This document shows positions 1 to 5,683 of a stretch of DNA of 5,683 bases, piece after piece. A program made the position numbers and the translations under genes. A model generated the notes under the pieces. That model ran no database searches, had not been told where the DNA came from, and was given only the letters and a program-made list of their open reading frames with translations. Source of the DNA: an uncultured Oscillospiraceae bacterium (GTDB lineage Bacteria; Bacillota; Clostridia; Oscillospirales; Oscillospiraceae). The stretch is from positions 1-5,683 of the forward strand of contig CANQKJ010000144.1 of NCBI GenBank assembly GCA_947624465.1. Reading direction: 5' to 3'. Position 1 is the stretch's first letter, and every line of letters starts with the position of its first letter.

Positions 1-137
1 CGCTGGTCCAGGCCGCACTTGTCTGCCAGCAGGGGCACCAGCACCATGCCGCCGCCCCCGCCGAAAAATCCGTTCACCAGCCCGGCGGCGCCCCCCGCCG
101 CGGCGCAGCGGAGCTTTTTGGAGGTCTCCGTGTTCAT
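1..137 (-). CDS. TSUP (TauE/SafE-like) transporter, N-terminal fragment
   Basis: On the minus strand an ATG at 137-135 opens 45 codons that run off the left edge, so only the N-terminus is present. The peptide begins MNTETSKKLR, followed by an Ala/Gly-rich hydrophobic stretch and then NGFFGGGGGM-VLVPLL at about residues 22-37. A glycine-rich run just after a first membrane helix, followed by a hydrophobic Val/Leu/Pro segment, is typical of the TSUP family, whose members move sulfite, sulfonates or other small organic anions across the cytoplasmic membrane. The actual substrate cannot be told from 45 residues. A purine-rich GGGAAGGA (148-141) precedes the ATG with a short 3-nt gap and is a plausible ribosome binding site. 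The gene is transcribed away from the ABC operon, and I could not find a convincing promoter for it. Family assignment is from motif recognition. Confidence 0.8.
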   Translation of the reverse strand, partial: MNTETSKKLRCAAAGGAAGLVNGFFGGGGGMVLVPLLADKCGLDQ

Positions 138-230
138 GTATCCTTCCCGCCCTTCCCGGTTTTGGGATAGTATGCCTCCGTCCGCGTCTCCTATGCGCGC
201 CAGAATTTACCCGCCGTTCACAAATAGGGA

Positions 231-259
231 TTGCAATTCTCCCCCCATGCTGGTACAAT
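231..259 (+). promoter_or_regulatory. Sigma-70-type promoter of the ABC operon
   Basis: A -35 box TTGCAA (231-236) and a -10 box TACAAT (254-259) are separated by exactly 17 bp. The bases TG at 251-252, one base before the -10, give an extended -10 element. Each hexamer differs by one or two bases from the housekeeping consensus. The expected transcription start is near G266, leaving a leader of about 84 nt before the ATG at 350. This is the only good rightward promoter I see ahead of the five-gene operon. Confidence 0.75.
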
Positions 260-260
260 A

Positions 261-307
261 GTCGCGCCGGAGGAACTGACCCCAGCAGGCAGCCACGCCG
301 GCGCGAC
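261..307. repeat. Perfect 10-bp inverted repeat over the operon's start site
   Basis: GTCGCGCCGG (261-270) and CCGGCGCGAC (298-307) are exact reverse complements separated by 27 bp, about 37 bp centre to centre. The left arm begins one base after the -10 box. If transcription starts near G266, the RNA keeps only the inner half of the left arm, leaving about 5 bp of stem. The full repeat therefore makes more sense as a DNA-level binding site for a regulator than as an RNA hairpin. An upstream start at 261 would restore the full hairpin. The repeat is seen directly; its function is inferred. Confidence 0.6.
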
Positions 308-322
308 AACTGAATACAGTTG
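307..322. promoter_or_regulatory. Second perfect dyad in the operon leader (CAACTG-AATA-CAGTTG)
   Basis: Two exact 6-bp arms flank a 4-base AATA centre. The dyad abuts the inverted repeat ending at 307, sharing one base, and lies 14 bp ahead of the ribosome binding site of the binding-protein gene. It could be a small leader-RNA hairpin or a compact operator of the kind bound by dimeric helix-turn-helix repressors. Its position about 40-55 bp downstream of the predicted start would suit a roadblock-type repressor. No regulator gene lies in the window, so the role is unproven. Confidence 0.45.
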
Positions 323-335
323 CGAGAAATGCAGA

Positions 336-342
336 AAGGAAG
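336..342 (+). promoter_or_regulatory. Ribosome binding site that fixes the binding-protein start
   Basis: AAGGAAG at 336-342 sits 7 nt before the ATG at 350. This supports 350 over the in-frame TTG at 320, which lies inside the leader dyad and has no Shine-Dalgarno sequence. The choice also leaves the lipoprotein signal peptide at its normal length. Confidence 0.8.
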
Positions 343-349
343 AAGCAAA

Positions 350-1963
350 ATGCCCAAACTCTTGAAGCGGGCCCTTTTGCTGCTCGTCGTCGCGGCCATG
401 CTCGCGGCCTCACTGTGCGCCTGCACGGGAGGCACGCGGCCCAGCACCGGCCCCTCGGCGCCTGCACAATCGGGCGAGTTACCCACCCAGCCGGGAGCGC
501 CGGACGGGGAGAACTCAGTCACGGTAGGTATCGCGCAGGATCTGGACACCCTCGACCCCCACAAGGCGGTGAACGCCGGGACCAGCGAGGTGCTGTTCAA
601 CCTCTTCGAAGGACTGGTGAAGGCCAGCCCCGACGGCGGAGTGATCCCCGCTGTCGCCAGTGACTGGGATGTGTCCCCCGACGGACTCACCTATACCTTC
701 ACCCTGCGGGAAGGCGTGACCTTCCACAACGGGGACCCTGTCACCGTCGAAGACGTCCTGTACTCACTGAGACGCTGCAACGGCGGGGAGAATGATGGGG
801 TGCCCATCGTCTCCTCTTTTATTTTGGACTCCGCCACCGGGGAGAGCCTCATCCGCTCCATCGAGGCCGGCGAGGGCAATCAGGTGGTCGTCACTCTGGC
901 CGAACCCCGGCTGGAGTTCCCCTACTTCCTCACCGCCGCCCACATCATCCCAGCGGATTCCGGGGATACCATCGGCTCTGACCCCATTGGCACCGGCCCC
1001 TTCTCCTTCGTGTCCTTCACCCCCCAGGAGAGCCTGGTGGTAAAGAAGTACGACGGCTACTGGGGCGACCCCGCCCATCTGGATGAGGTCACCTTCCGCA
1101 TCTACACCGGGGCCTCCGCCGTGAACTCCATGGTGATGGCCCTCCAGGCGGGCAGCCTGGACCTGGTGATCCACCTGCCCAACACCTACGCCGACCAGGT
1201 GGGGGACGGCGCCGTCCTCCAGAGCACCATGAAGCTGGTCCAGGCCCTGTACATCAACAACGCCGTCAAGCCCTTTGACGACGTGCGGGTGCGGCAGGCC
1301 ATGTACTACGCCATCGACGTGCCCGAGATCATCGACATGGTGTGCGACGGGGCGGGGGTCCCCACCGGCACCAGTATGTACCCCGCCCAACAGCGGTACT
1401 TCCTGCCCGAGCTGGCCGAGGTCTACACCCAGGACCTCGAAAAGGCCAGACAGCTCCTGGCCGACGCCGGCTATCCCGACGGCTTCGACATGACCATCAC
1501 CGTCCCCTCCAACTACGCCCAGCACGTGGACACCGGCGTGGTCATCGCCGACCAGCTCAAGGCCGTGGGCATCAACGCCGAGGTGGTCCCCGTGGAGTGG
1601 GAGACCTGGGTCAGCGCCGTGTACCGGGGCCGGGACTTCCAGACCACCGTGTCCGGCATCTCCGCCAGCGACATGACCGCCCGGGAGATGCTGGTGCGCT
1701 ACGCCTCCGACCACAGCAAAAACTTCATCAACTTCTCCGACGCGGAGTATGACGAGGTGACCGCCAAGGCCCAGACCACCCTGGACGAGAGCGAGCAGAT
1801 GGAACTCTACAAGCGGGCCGAGCAGATTTTGAACGAGCAGGCCGCCTCCCTGTGGCTCCAGGACCTGTGCGAGCTGGTGGTCCTCTCCCCGGAGCTGGAC
1901 CCCGACAGCTTCACGTTCTACTGCACCTATGTGCTGGATATGTCCAGCGTCAGATTCAAATAA
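350..1963 (+). CDS. ABC transporter substrate-binding lipoprotein, family 5 (DppA/OppA/NikA-like)
   Basis: This 537-residue protein is the extracellular ligand receptor of the importer. It starts with a lipoprotein signal peptide: positive MPKLLKR, a hydrophobic core, then the lipobox L-C-A-C with the lipidated cysteine at residue 25. Cys23 does not fit because its -1 residue is Leu. A Pro/Ser/Thr/Gly-rich tether of about 30 residues precedes the folded domain. The family 5 signature is clear at residues 104-132 (SDWDVSPDG, LTYTFTLREGV, FHNGDPVT), and PFDDVRVRQA at 308-317 is the second classic block. Length is normal for the family. The folded part has four cysteines and scattered histidines, but I cannot assign ligand contacts. 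The gene is first in the operon, 181 bp ahead of the permeases with a strong hairpin in between, an arrangement that often allows more binding protein than membrane subunits. The substrate could be a peptide, nickel, a metal chelate or another small molecule. Confidence 0.93.
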   Translation: MPKLLKRALLLLVVAAMLAASLCACTGGTRPSTGPSAPAQSGELPTQPGAPDGENSVTVGIAQDLDTLDPHKAVNAGTSEVLFNLFEGLVKASPDGGVIPAVASDWDVSPDGLTYTFTLREGVTFHNGDPVTVEDVLYSLRRCNGGENDGVPIVSSFILDSATGESLIRSIEAGEGNQVVVTLAEPRLEFPYFLTAAHIIPADSGDTIGSDPIGTGPFSFVSFTPQESLVVKKYDGYWGDPAHLDEVTFRIYTGASAVNSMVMALQAGSLDLVIHLPNTYADQVGDGAVLQSTMKLVQALYINNAVKPFDDVRVRQAMYYAIDVPEIIDMVCDGAGVPTGTSMYPAQQRYFLPELAEVYTQDLEKARQLLADAGYPDGFDMTITVPSNYAQHVDTGVVIADQLKAVGINAEVVPVEWETWVSAVYRGRDFQTTVSGISASDMTAREMLVRYASDHSKNFINFSDAEYDEVTAKAQTTLDESEQMELYKRAEQILNEQAASLWLQDLCELVVLSPELDPDSFTFYCTYVLDMSSVRFK

Positions 1964-1973
1964 CGGCAAAACA

Positions 1974-2001
1974 CCCCCACGGGAGCCTTTTCCCGTGGGG
2001 G
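1974..2001 (+). other. Strong intercistronic hairpin without a T-run
   Basis: CCCCCACGGG (1974-1983) pairs perfectly with CCCGTGGGGG (1992-2001), plus A1984 with T1991, giving an 11-bp GC-rich stem and a 6-nt loop. It starts 10 nt after the stop codon of the binding-protein gene. The downstream sequence is CAAGCC with no run of T, so it is unlikely to be an efficient intrinsic terminator. A hairpin here would more likely protect the 3' end of the binding-protein message, raising its level over the permease and ATPase messages, as known for the malE-malF type of arrangement. The hairpin is seen; the role is inferred. Confidence 0.65.
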
Positions 2002-2002
2002 C

Positions 2003-2119
2003 AAGCCTCGTCGGAGCAAACTTCGTACGCTCGGCCTTCCGCAAGCGGCAGGCCTCGCTTGCTCCGTTGCTCCTCCTCTCCCCACGAAAACCGCTTCGCT
2101 GGGTTTTCGCGGGGGCCCC
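2003..2119. repeat. Palindrome-rich intergenic element, possibly a dispersed small repeat
   Basis: Nested inverted repeats fill this stretch. GGAGCAA (2013-2019) pairs with TTGCTCC (2059-2065), and a second TTGCTCC copy lies at 2067-2073. Inside them GGCCT (2033-2037) pairs with AGGCC (2050-2054), and CCGC (2039-2042) with GCGG (2045-2048). Next, CCCC-A-CGAAAACC (2080-2092) faces GGTTTTCG-C-GGGG (2102-2114), a 13-position stem with one mismatch. The 5-bp palindromic end GGGGGCCCC follows. I see no credible gene or separate promoter in it. Compact, folded, non-coding sequence inserted into an otherwise tight operon is what REP-like elements look like, but copy number cannot be seen from one window. 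Confidence 0.45.
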
Positions 2120-2131
2120 ATTTTCAACGCA

Positions 2132-2140
2132 AAGAAGGTG
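2132..2140 (+). promoter_or_regulatory. Ribosome binding site that fixes the first permease start
   Basis: AAGAAGGTG lies 4 nt before the ATG at 2145; AGAAGGTG differs by one base from the ideal AGGAGGTG. The reading frame stays open upstream to 1929, inside the binding-protein gene, so this site is what decides the start. The residues upstream of 2145 would be encoded by the hairpin and repeat region and do not resemble a permease. Confidence 0.8.
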
Positions 2141-2144
2141 CCCT

Positions 2145-3086
2145 ATGGCAAAATCCATCCTGAAGCGGGTGCTGCTGCTGATCGGCACCCTGCTGCTGGT
2201 GACGCTGCTGGCCTTCATCGCCTTCTCCGTCATCCCCGGCGACCCCACCGAGGCCGTCCTGGGCCTGGAGGCCACCGACGCCCAGATCGCCGCCTTCCGG
2301 GAGCGGATGGGCCTGGATCTGCCCCTGTGGCAGCGGTACTTAAAATGGCTGGGGGAGTTCGTCACCGGCGACTTTGGGGACTCCTTCAACTTCGATATGC
2401 CGGTGGCCCAGCTTCTGCTGCCCAAGGTGGGGGCCACCCTGACCCTGGCGGCCCTGGCTTTCGCCCTCATCGTGGTCATCTCCATCCCCCTGGGGCTGCT
2501 GTGCGCCCGGTTTGCCGGCAGCTGGCCCGATAAGGTCCTCACGGTGCTGGACCAGCTTGCCATGTCGGTCCCCGGCTTCGTGCTGGGCATCGGCCTGATG
2601 TACCTGTTCGCCCTGGTGCTCCACTGGTTCCGGCCGGAGTACGTCCCCCCGTCGGCGGGCCTGCTGCCCCACCTGTGGTATATGCTCTTCCCCGCCCTGG
2701 CGGTGGCCATCCCAAAAAGCGCCATGACGGTGCGGCTACTGCGGGGCTCGGTGCTGGGGGAGCTGGGCCAGGACTACGTGCGCACGGCGTACAGCAAGGG
2801 CCGGTCCCGGTCCTCGGTGCTGTGGGGCCATGTGCTCCGCAACGCCATGATCCCGGTGGTCACTTTCCTGGCCATGACCATCGCCGAGATACTGACCGGC
2901 TCCATCGTGGTGGAGCAGGTGTTCGGCGTGGCGGGGGTGGGCCGCATCCTCATCACCTCCATCGGCAACCGGGACTATCCGGTGGTCCAGGCCATCGTGG
3001 CCCTGGTGGCCATCGTGGTGGTGTGCTGCAATTTCCTGTCCGACGTTCTCTACCGGGTGATGGACCCCCGGATCGACGGGAGGTGA
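2145..3086 (+). CDS. ABC transporter permease, DppB/OppB/NikB type
   Basis: This 313-residue inner-membrane protein forms half of the translocation channel. It begins with a short basic end and membrane helix 1 (about residues 9-30), followed by the IPGDP motif at 30-34, typical of DppB-like permeases. An extracytoplasmic loop carries the family pattern R-MGLDLPL--RY (54-65) and GDFG-S (75-80). Further membrane segments lie at about 96-121, 134-160, 178-197, 235-260 and 280-305. The cytoplasmic EAA loop that docks on the ATPase is at about 209-237, DYVRTAYSKG through H229 and N233-AMIP. Length matches the family. The next gene's ribosome binding site overlaps this gene's stop codon, so the two permeases are probably translationally coupled. 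Ligand specificity cannot be read from the permease. Confidence 0.93.
   Translation: MAKSILKRVLLLIGTLLLVTLLAFIAFSVIPGDPTEAVLGLEATDAQIAAFRERMGLDLPLWQRYLKWLGEFVTGDFGDSFNFDMPVAQLLLPKVGATLTLAALAFALIVVISIPLGLLCARFAGSWPDKVLTVLDQLAMSVPGFVLGIGLMYLFALVLHWFRPEYVPPSAGLLPHLWYMLFPALAVAIPKSAMTVRLLRGSVLGELGQDYVRTAYSKGRSRSSVLWGHVLRNAMIPVVTFLAMTIAEILTGSIVVEQVFGVAGVGRILITSIGNRDYPVVQAIVALVAIVVVCCNFLSDVLYRVMDPRIDGR
3078..3086 (+). promoter_or_regulatory. Ribosome binding site overlapping the first permease's stop codon
   Basis: GGGAGGTGA at 3078-3086 is a near-perfect Shine-Dalgarno sequence whose last three bases are the TGA stop of the upstream permease. It is 4 nt from the GTG at 3091, or 7 nt counted from its GGAGG core. 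It supports the GTG start and suggests coupled translation of the two permeases in equal amounts. Confidence 0.8.
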
Positions 3087-3090
3087 GGGC

Positions 3091-3897
3091 GTGAAGCGGA
3101 AAAACTGGTATCTCACCGTGGGAGCCGCCCTCACCGCCGTCATGGCGGCCTGGACCATTCTGGGCTTCTTCTGGACCCCTTACGACCCCTCCGCCCGCAG
3201 CGCGGCGGACAAGTACGCCCTGCCCTCCCTGGCCCACCCCTTCGGGTGCGACTATATGGGCCGGGACATCTTCTCCCGCGCCCTGGAGGGGGCGGGCACC
3301 ACGCTGACCATCGCGGCGGCGGTGCTGGTCATCGGCTTTGTGTTCGGGCTGCTTATCGGGGCCCTCTGCGGGTACTACGGCGGCGCGGCAGACGCGGTCG
3401 TCATGCGCCTGTGCGACGCGGTGTCCGCCTTCCCCAGCATCCTGCTGGCCCTGGTGGCCATCGCCCTGCTGGGCCGGGGCAAGTACAATATCATCGCCGC
3501 CCTGGGGGTGCTGTTCGTCCCCAGCTTCGCCCGGCTGGTGCGGGGCGAGTTCCTCAAGCAGCGGGACCGGGACTACGTGAAGTCCGCCAAGCTGATGGGG
3601 GTGTCCGACCTCCGCATCATCTTCGTCCACATCCTGCCCAACACCTGGCCGGTGCTGCTGTCGGGACTCACCATCGGCTTCAACAACGCCGTCCTGGCCG
3701 AGGCGTCCATGAGCTACCTGGGCGTGGGGGTCAGCCCCACCGAACCCAGCCTGGGCTATATGCTCAGCGAATCCCAGGCCTATCTGCTGAAGGCCCCCTG
3801 GTTCACCGCCTTCCCCGCCCTGGTCATCATCCTGCTGATCCTGGGCGTGGGCCTGGTGGGCGAGGGCGTCCGCGGGCAACTGGGGGTGGAACCATGA
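3091..3897 (+). CDS. ABC transporter permease, DppC/OppC/NikC type
   Basis: This 268-residue inner-membrane protein is the second half of the channel. It has the DppC hallmarks: membrane helix 1 at about 8-28, PYDP at 30-33, then [15 protein letters not shown] at 49-63, where most relatives have Thr in place of Cys53. The core includes helices at about 73-96, 113-128, 134-150, 186-205 and 236-258. The EAA loop is at about 157-184, with [10 protein letters not shown] and H180-ILPN. The block [11 protein letters not shown] followed by PSLGYML is another strong family match. The protein is slightly short for DppC relatives (often 280-300) because both ends are trimmed. The start is GTG, chosen for its excellent ribosome binding site. 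Its stop overlaps the next ATG by 4 bp (ATGA at 3894-3897). Confidence 0.93.
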   Translation: MKRKNWYLTVGAALTAVMAAWTILGFFWTPYDPSARSAADKYALPSLAHPFGCDYMGRDIFSRALEGAGTTLTIAAAVLVIGFVFGLLIGALCGYYGGAADAVVMRLCDAVSAFPSILLALVAIALLGRGKYNIIAALGVLFVPSFARLVRGEFLKQRDRDYVKSAKLMGVSDLRIIFVHILPNTWPVLLSGLTIGFNNAVLAEASMSYLGVGVSPTEPSLGYMLSESQAYLLKAPWFTAFPALVIILLILGVGLVGEGVRGQLGVEP

Positions 3898-4703
3898 TGC
3901 TGGATATCCGGGACCTGTCCGTGGTCTTTCACGACGGGCCGGAACTCTTCACCGCCGTGGACCGCGTCTCTCTCCAGATGGCGGAAGGCGAGGTAGTGGG
4001 CATCGTGGGGGAGTCCGGCTCCGGCAAGTCCATGACCACCCACGCCCTCATGGGCATCATCCAAAACCCCTGCGCCGAAATCACCGGCCAGGCCCTGTTC
4101 GGAGGAGTGGACCTGCTCTCCCTCTCCCCCCGGCAGCTCCGGGAGTACCAGGGGGACGAGCTGTCCATCATCTTCCAGGAGCCCATGACCAGCCTGGACC
4201 CCACCATGCGGGTGGGCAGACAGGTGGAGGAGGCACTGCGGGTCCACGGCAAGCTGCCCGCGGCGGAGCGGAAGGCCCGCTCTTTGGAGGCCATGGCCCT
4301 GGCCGGCCTGCCCGACCCGGAGGGCCTCTGGGACGCCTGGCCCCACGAGCTGTCCGGCGGGATGCGCCAGCGGGTGATGATCGCCGCCGCCCTGGTGCTG
4401 CGGCCCAAACTGCTCATCGCCGACGAGCCCACCACCGCCCTGGACGTGACCATCCAGGCCCAGATCTTAGAGACGTTGAAGGACATCAACCGGACCGAGG
4501 GGGTGGCCATCCTGTTCATCTCCCACGACCTGGCGGTGGTCCGGGCGCTGTGCCCCCGGGTGCTGGTGATGAAAAACGGCAGGATCGTGGAGTCCGGCCC
4601 CACGGACGACGTGTTCCGCCATCCCAGGGAGGACTACACAAAGCTGCTGATCTCCTCCCGGCCCACCCGGACCCGGTTGAAAGGGGGCGGCGCCCATGGA
4701 TGA
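3894..4703 (+). CDS. ABC transporter ATPase 1, DppD/NikD type, short form
   Basis: This 269-residue cytoplasmic subunit hydrolyses ATP to power import, pairing with the next gene's product. All motifs are present: Walker A GESGSGKS at 39-46, Q-loop Gln95 in [12 protein letters not shown], signature LSGGMRQR at 153-160, Walker B LLIADEP at 173-179 with catalytic Glu178, and H-loop His211 in FISHD. The motif [10 protein letters not shown] is typical of the DppD side of these heterodimers. The protein ends about 25 residues after the [13 protein letters not shown] block. DppD/OppD proteins usually run to 320 or more and carry a C-terminal extension, which is missing here; NikD and CntD are similarly short. 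ATG at 3894 is followed at once by a second ATG at 3897 and either may be used; GGGGGTGGA (3882-3890) precedes both. The upstream stop overlaps the start by 4 bp. Confidence 0.92.
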   Translation: MMLDIRDLSVVFHDGPELFTAVDRVSLQMAEGEVVGIVGESGSGKSMTTHALMGIIQNPCAEITGQALFGGVDLLSLSPRQLREYQGDELSIIFQEPMTSLDPTMRVGRQVEEALRVHGKLPAAERKARSLEAMALAGLPDPEGLWDAWPHELSGGMRQRVMIAAALVLRPKLLIADEPTTALDVTIQAQILETLKDINRTEGVAILFISHDLAVVRALCPRVLVMKNGRIVESGPTDDVFRHPREDYTKLLISSRPTRTRLKGGGAHG

Positions 4704-5424
4704 ACCCATCTTCACCGTCTCCCACCTGAACAGCTTTTACGGCCGGGGGAAGGACCGCAGACAGGTCCTCCGGGACGTGTCCCTCACCCTGGCCCCCGGC
4801 GAGGCCCTGGGCGTCGTGGGCGAGTCGGGCTCCGGCAAGTCCACCCTGGCCAAGTGCCTGCTGGGCCTGGTCACCGACATCGAGGGGGAACTGGCCGTCA
4901 ACAGCCCCCGGCCTCAGATGGTGTTCCAGGACCCCTACGGCTCCCTGAACCCCGCCAAAACGGTGGGCTGGATATTGGAAGAACCCCTCCGGGCCGCCGG
5001 GGTCAAGGACCGGGAGGAGCGCCGCCGCCGGGTGGAGGAGATGCTCTCTCTGGTGGAGCTGGAGCCGGAGCATCTGAAGCGCCGGCCCGCCCAGCTCTCC
5101 GGGGGCCAGCGCCAGCGGGTGGCCATCGCCGCCGCCCTCATCCAGGGCAGCCGCTTCCTCGTGCTGGACGAGCCGGTGTCGGCGCTGGACGTGACCCTGC
5201 AGGCCCAGATCATGCGTCTGCTGGCCGATTTGAAGGAGCGGCTGGGGCTGTCCTATCTGTTCATCTCCCACGACCTTGCGGTGGTCTACCAGCTCTGCGA
5301 CCGGGTGGCGGTGATGACGGCCGGGCAGATCGTGGAACAGGGGGATGTGGATGAGGTCTACGACCACCCCCGGCATGAGTACACCAAAAAGCTGCTGGCC
5401 GCCTCCCTGGCCCTGGACGGGTGA
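4696..5424 (+). CDS. ABC transporter ATPase 2, DppF/NikE type, compact form
   Basis: This 242-residue ATPase is the partner of the preceding subunit. Walker A GESGSGKS is at 42-49, the Q-loop Gln78 lies in [12 protein letters not shown], signature LSGGQRQR at 134-141, Walker B FLVLDEP at 154-160 with Glu159, and H-loop His192 in [15 protein letters not shown] is the usual DppF/NikE version of the block. Two compactions stand out. Only 28 residues lie between Walker A and Gln78, compared with 48 in ATPase 1, so much of the usual beta-strand and linker there is missing. The C-terminal extension of DppF/OppF is also absent. The ATG at 4696 overlaps the previous gene by 8 bp, with a G-rich Shine-Dalgarno (AAAGGGGG, about 4680-4687) ahead of it. 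With all catalytic residues kept, it should be active. Confidence 0.92.
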   Translation: MDEPIFTVSHLNSFYGRGKDRRQVLRDVSLTLAPGEALGVVGESGSGKSTLAKCLLGLVTDIEGELAVNSPRPQMVFQDPYGSLNPAKTVGWILEEPLRAAGVKDREERRRRVEEMLSLVELEPEHLKRRPAQLSGGQRQRVAIAAALIQGSRFLVLDEPVSALDVTLQAQIMRLLADLKERLGLSYLFISHDLAVVYQLCDRVAVMTAGQIVEQGDVDEVYDHPRHEYTKKLLAASLALDG

Positions 5425-5427
5425 TCC

Positions 5428-5461
5428 TCCGGGATATCCCCGGACATTCCGCCCCGTGCGG
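5428..5461 (+). other. Two small hairpins after the operon's last stop
   Basis: TCCGGG (5428-5433) pairs with CCCGGA (5439-5444) over a 5-nt loop, and CCGC (5449-5452) pairs with GCGG (5458-5461) over a 5-nt loop. Neither is followed by a T-run. They may add to 3'-end stability ahead of the true terminator but could be chance in GC-rich DNA. Confidence 0.25.
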
Positions 5462-5470
5462 CGAAGATAC

Positions 5471-5512
5471 GCAAAAAGAGTGGTTTTCGCACCGAAAACC
5501 ACTCTTTTTTGC
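5471..5512. terminator. Bidirectional intrinsic terminator between the ABC operon and gltX
   Basis: GAGTGGTTTTCG (5478-5489) and CGAAAACCACTC (5493-5504) form a perfect 12-bp stem with a 3-nt loop. Six T follow on the plus strand (5505-5510). Five A precede the stem (5473-5477), giving five T when read on the minus strand. The hairpin lies 47 nt past the last ATPase stop and 37 nt past the gltX stop on the other side, so one structure can end both convergent transcripts. Confidence 0.92.
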
Positions 5513-5548
5513 GTTGTTATGCGGGATACGGCAGGGCCAAAATGGGCC

Positions 5549-5683
5549 TCAGGCCAGCTTTTCCAGCCCCATCCGCAGACGGCGGAGGGTCTCATCCCTC
5601 CCCAAAATGCGGCAGATCTCCACCGCCCCGCCGGGGGTGACGGCCTTGCCGGCGGCGGCGATGCGCACCGGCCACATGAGGGT
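5549..5683 (-). CDS. gltX: Glutamyl-tRNA synthetase, C-terminal fragment
   Basis: Reading the minus strand from 5683 down to the TGA at 5551-5549 gives 44 residues with no start in the window. They include LMWPVRIAAAGKAVTPGG, AVEICRILGRDETLRRL and the terminal GLEKLA. This closely matches the C-terminal end of bacterial glutamyl-tRNA synthetase, where WP-R-A-G----PGG and EILG-EETL-R- form the anticodon-binding end of the enzyme. The enzyme charges tRNA with glutamate in the cytoplasm, and in many bacteria a relaxed form also charges tRNA-Gln. The catalytic part lies outside the window. The gene is convergent with the ABC operon and shares its terminator, with no functional link implied. Confidence 0.88.
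   Translation of the reverse strand, partial: TLMWPVRIAAAGKAVTPGGAVEICRILGRDETLRRLRMGLEKLA

Noticed and set aside
204..236. Minus-strand promoter for the TSUP gene using the palindromic TTGCAA as a shared -35 with TAAATT as -10
   Set aside because: The spacer would be 21 bp, too long for a standard promoter, and no better pair was found.
320..349. TTG at 320 as the start of the binding protein
   Set aside because: It lies inside the leader dyad and has no ribosome binding site. ATG 350 has one and gives a standard lipoprotein signal peptide.
1974..2001. Hairpin read as an intrinsic terminator ending transcription after the binding protein
   Set aside because: No T-run follows the stem, and the downstream genes have no promoter of their own that I can see, so read-through is needed.
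1929..2144. N-terminal extension of the first permease back to GTG 1929
   Set aside because: The extra residues would come from the binding-protein gene end and the hairpin/repeat region. A good ribosome binding site sits just before ATG 2145, and the normal permease N-terminus starts there.
764..2725. A 653-codon open frame on the minus strand antisense to the binding protein and first permease
   Set aside because: It is a shadow frame produced by strong GC bias at the third codon position. Its product is low-complexity, rich in Gly, Val, His and Asp, with no family motifs, and the plus-strand genes are clear.
3246..3893. N-terminal extension of ATPase 1 over the second permease gene
   Set aside because: It is only the open frame continuing through a permease gene in another frame. 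The product is Arg/Gly/Pro-rich shadow sequence, and the ATPase fold begins at 3894.
350..5424. The five-gene cluster as a previously undescribed system
   Set aside because: Every gene matches a well-known importer family with the classic order and intact motifs. Only the ligand and the regulation remain open.
4516..5595. A 359-codon minus-strand frame across ATPase 2 and the terminator
   Set aside because: It is antisense to a clear ATPase, runs through a strong bidirectional terminator and into gltX in the wrong frame, and has no recognisable domain.

Overview
The window is GC-rich DNA whose codons strongly prefer C or G at the third position. The protein types and the glutamyl-tRNA synthetase tail look like a high-GC gut Firmicute of the Oscillospiraceae type (Flavonifractor or Pseudoflavonifractor relatives). 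This placement is inferred from sequence style only. I see no phage, integrase, transposase, CRISPR, rRNA or tRNA.

Layout. At the left edge (1-137, minus strand) is the N-terminal piece of a TSUP (TauE/SafE-like) membrane transporter. A 212-bp divergent intergenic region follows. It holds a strong extended -10 promoter (231-259) firing rightward, a perfect 10-bp inverted repeat (261-270 / 298-307) over the predicted transcription start, and a second perfect dyad (307-322). From 350 to 5424 runs one five-gene ABC import operon: lipoprotein substrate-binding protein, two DppB/DppC-type permeases and two ATPases. The last four genes are packed tightly: a ribosome binding site overlaps a stop codon (3078-3086), and there are 4-bp and 8-bp gene overlaps. 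The binding-protein gene is set apart by 181 bp containing a strong hairpin without a T-run and then a palindrome-rich stretch that looks like a small dispersed repeat. A bidirectional terminator (5471-5512) closes the operon. Beyond it, on the minus strand, is the C-terminal end of gltX (5549-5683).

How the genes work together. The lipoprotein captures a peptide-like or metal-chelate ligand outside the cell. The two permeases form the channel and the two ATPases drive uptake. All core ATPase motifs are intact in both subunits. Both ATPases end soon after the nucleotide-binding domain and lack the C-terminal extension common in Dpp/Opp ATPases. This resembles the NikDE and CntDF pairs, so a nickel, metallophore or other small-ligand substrate is as plausible as peptides. 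The sequence does not fix the substrate.

I found no convincing undescribed system. The points most worth a second look are the dyads in the operon leader, the structured region between the first two operon genes, and the shortened ATPases.
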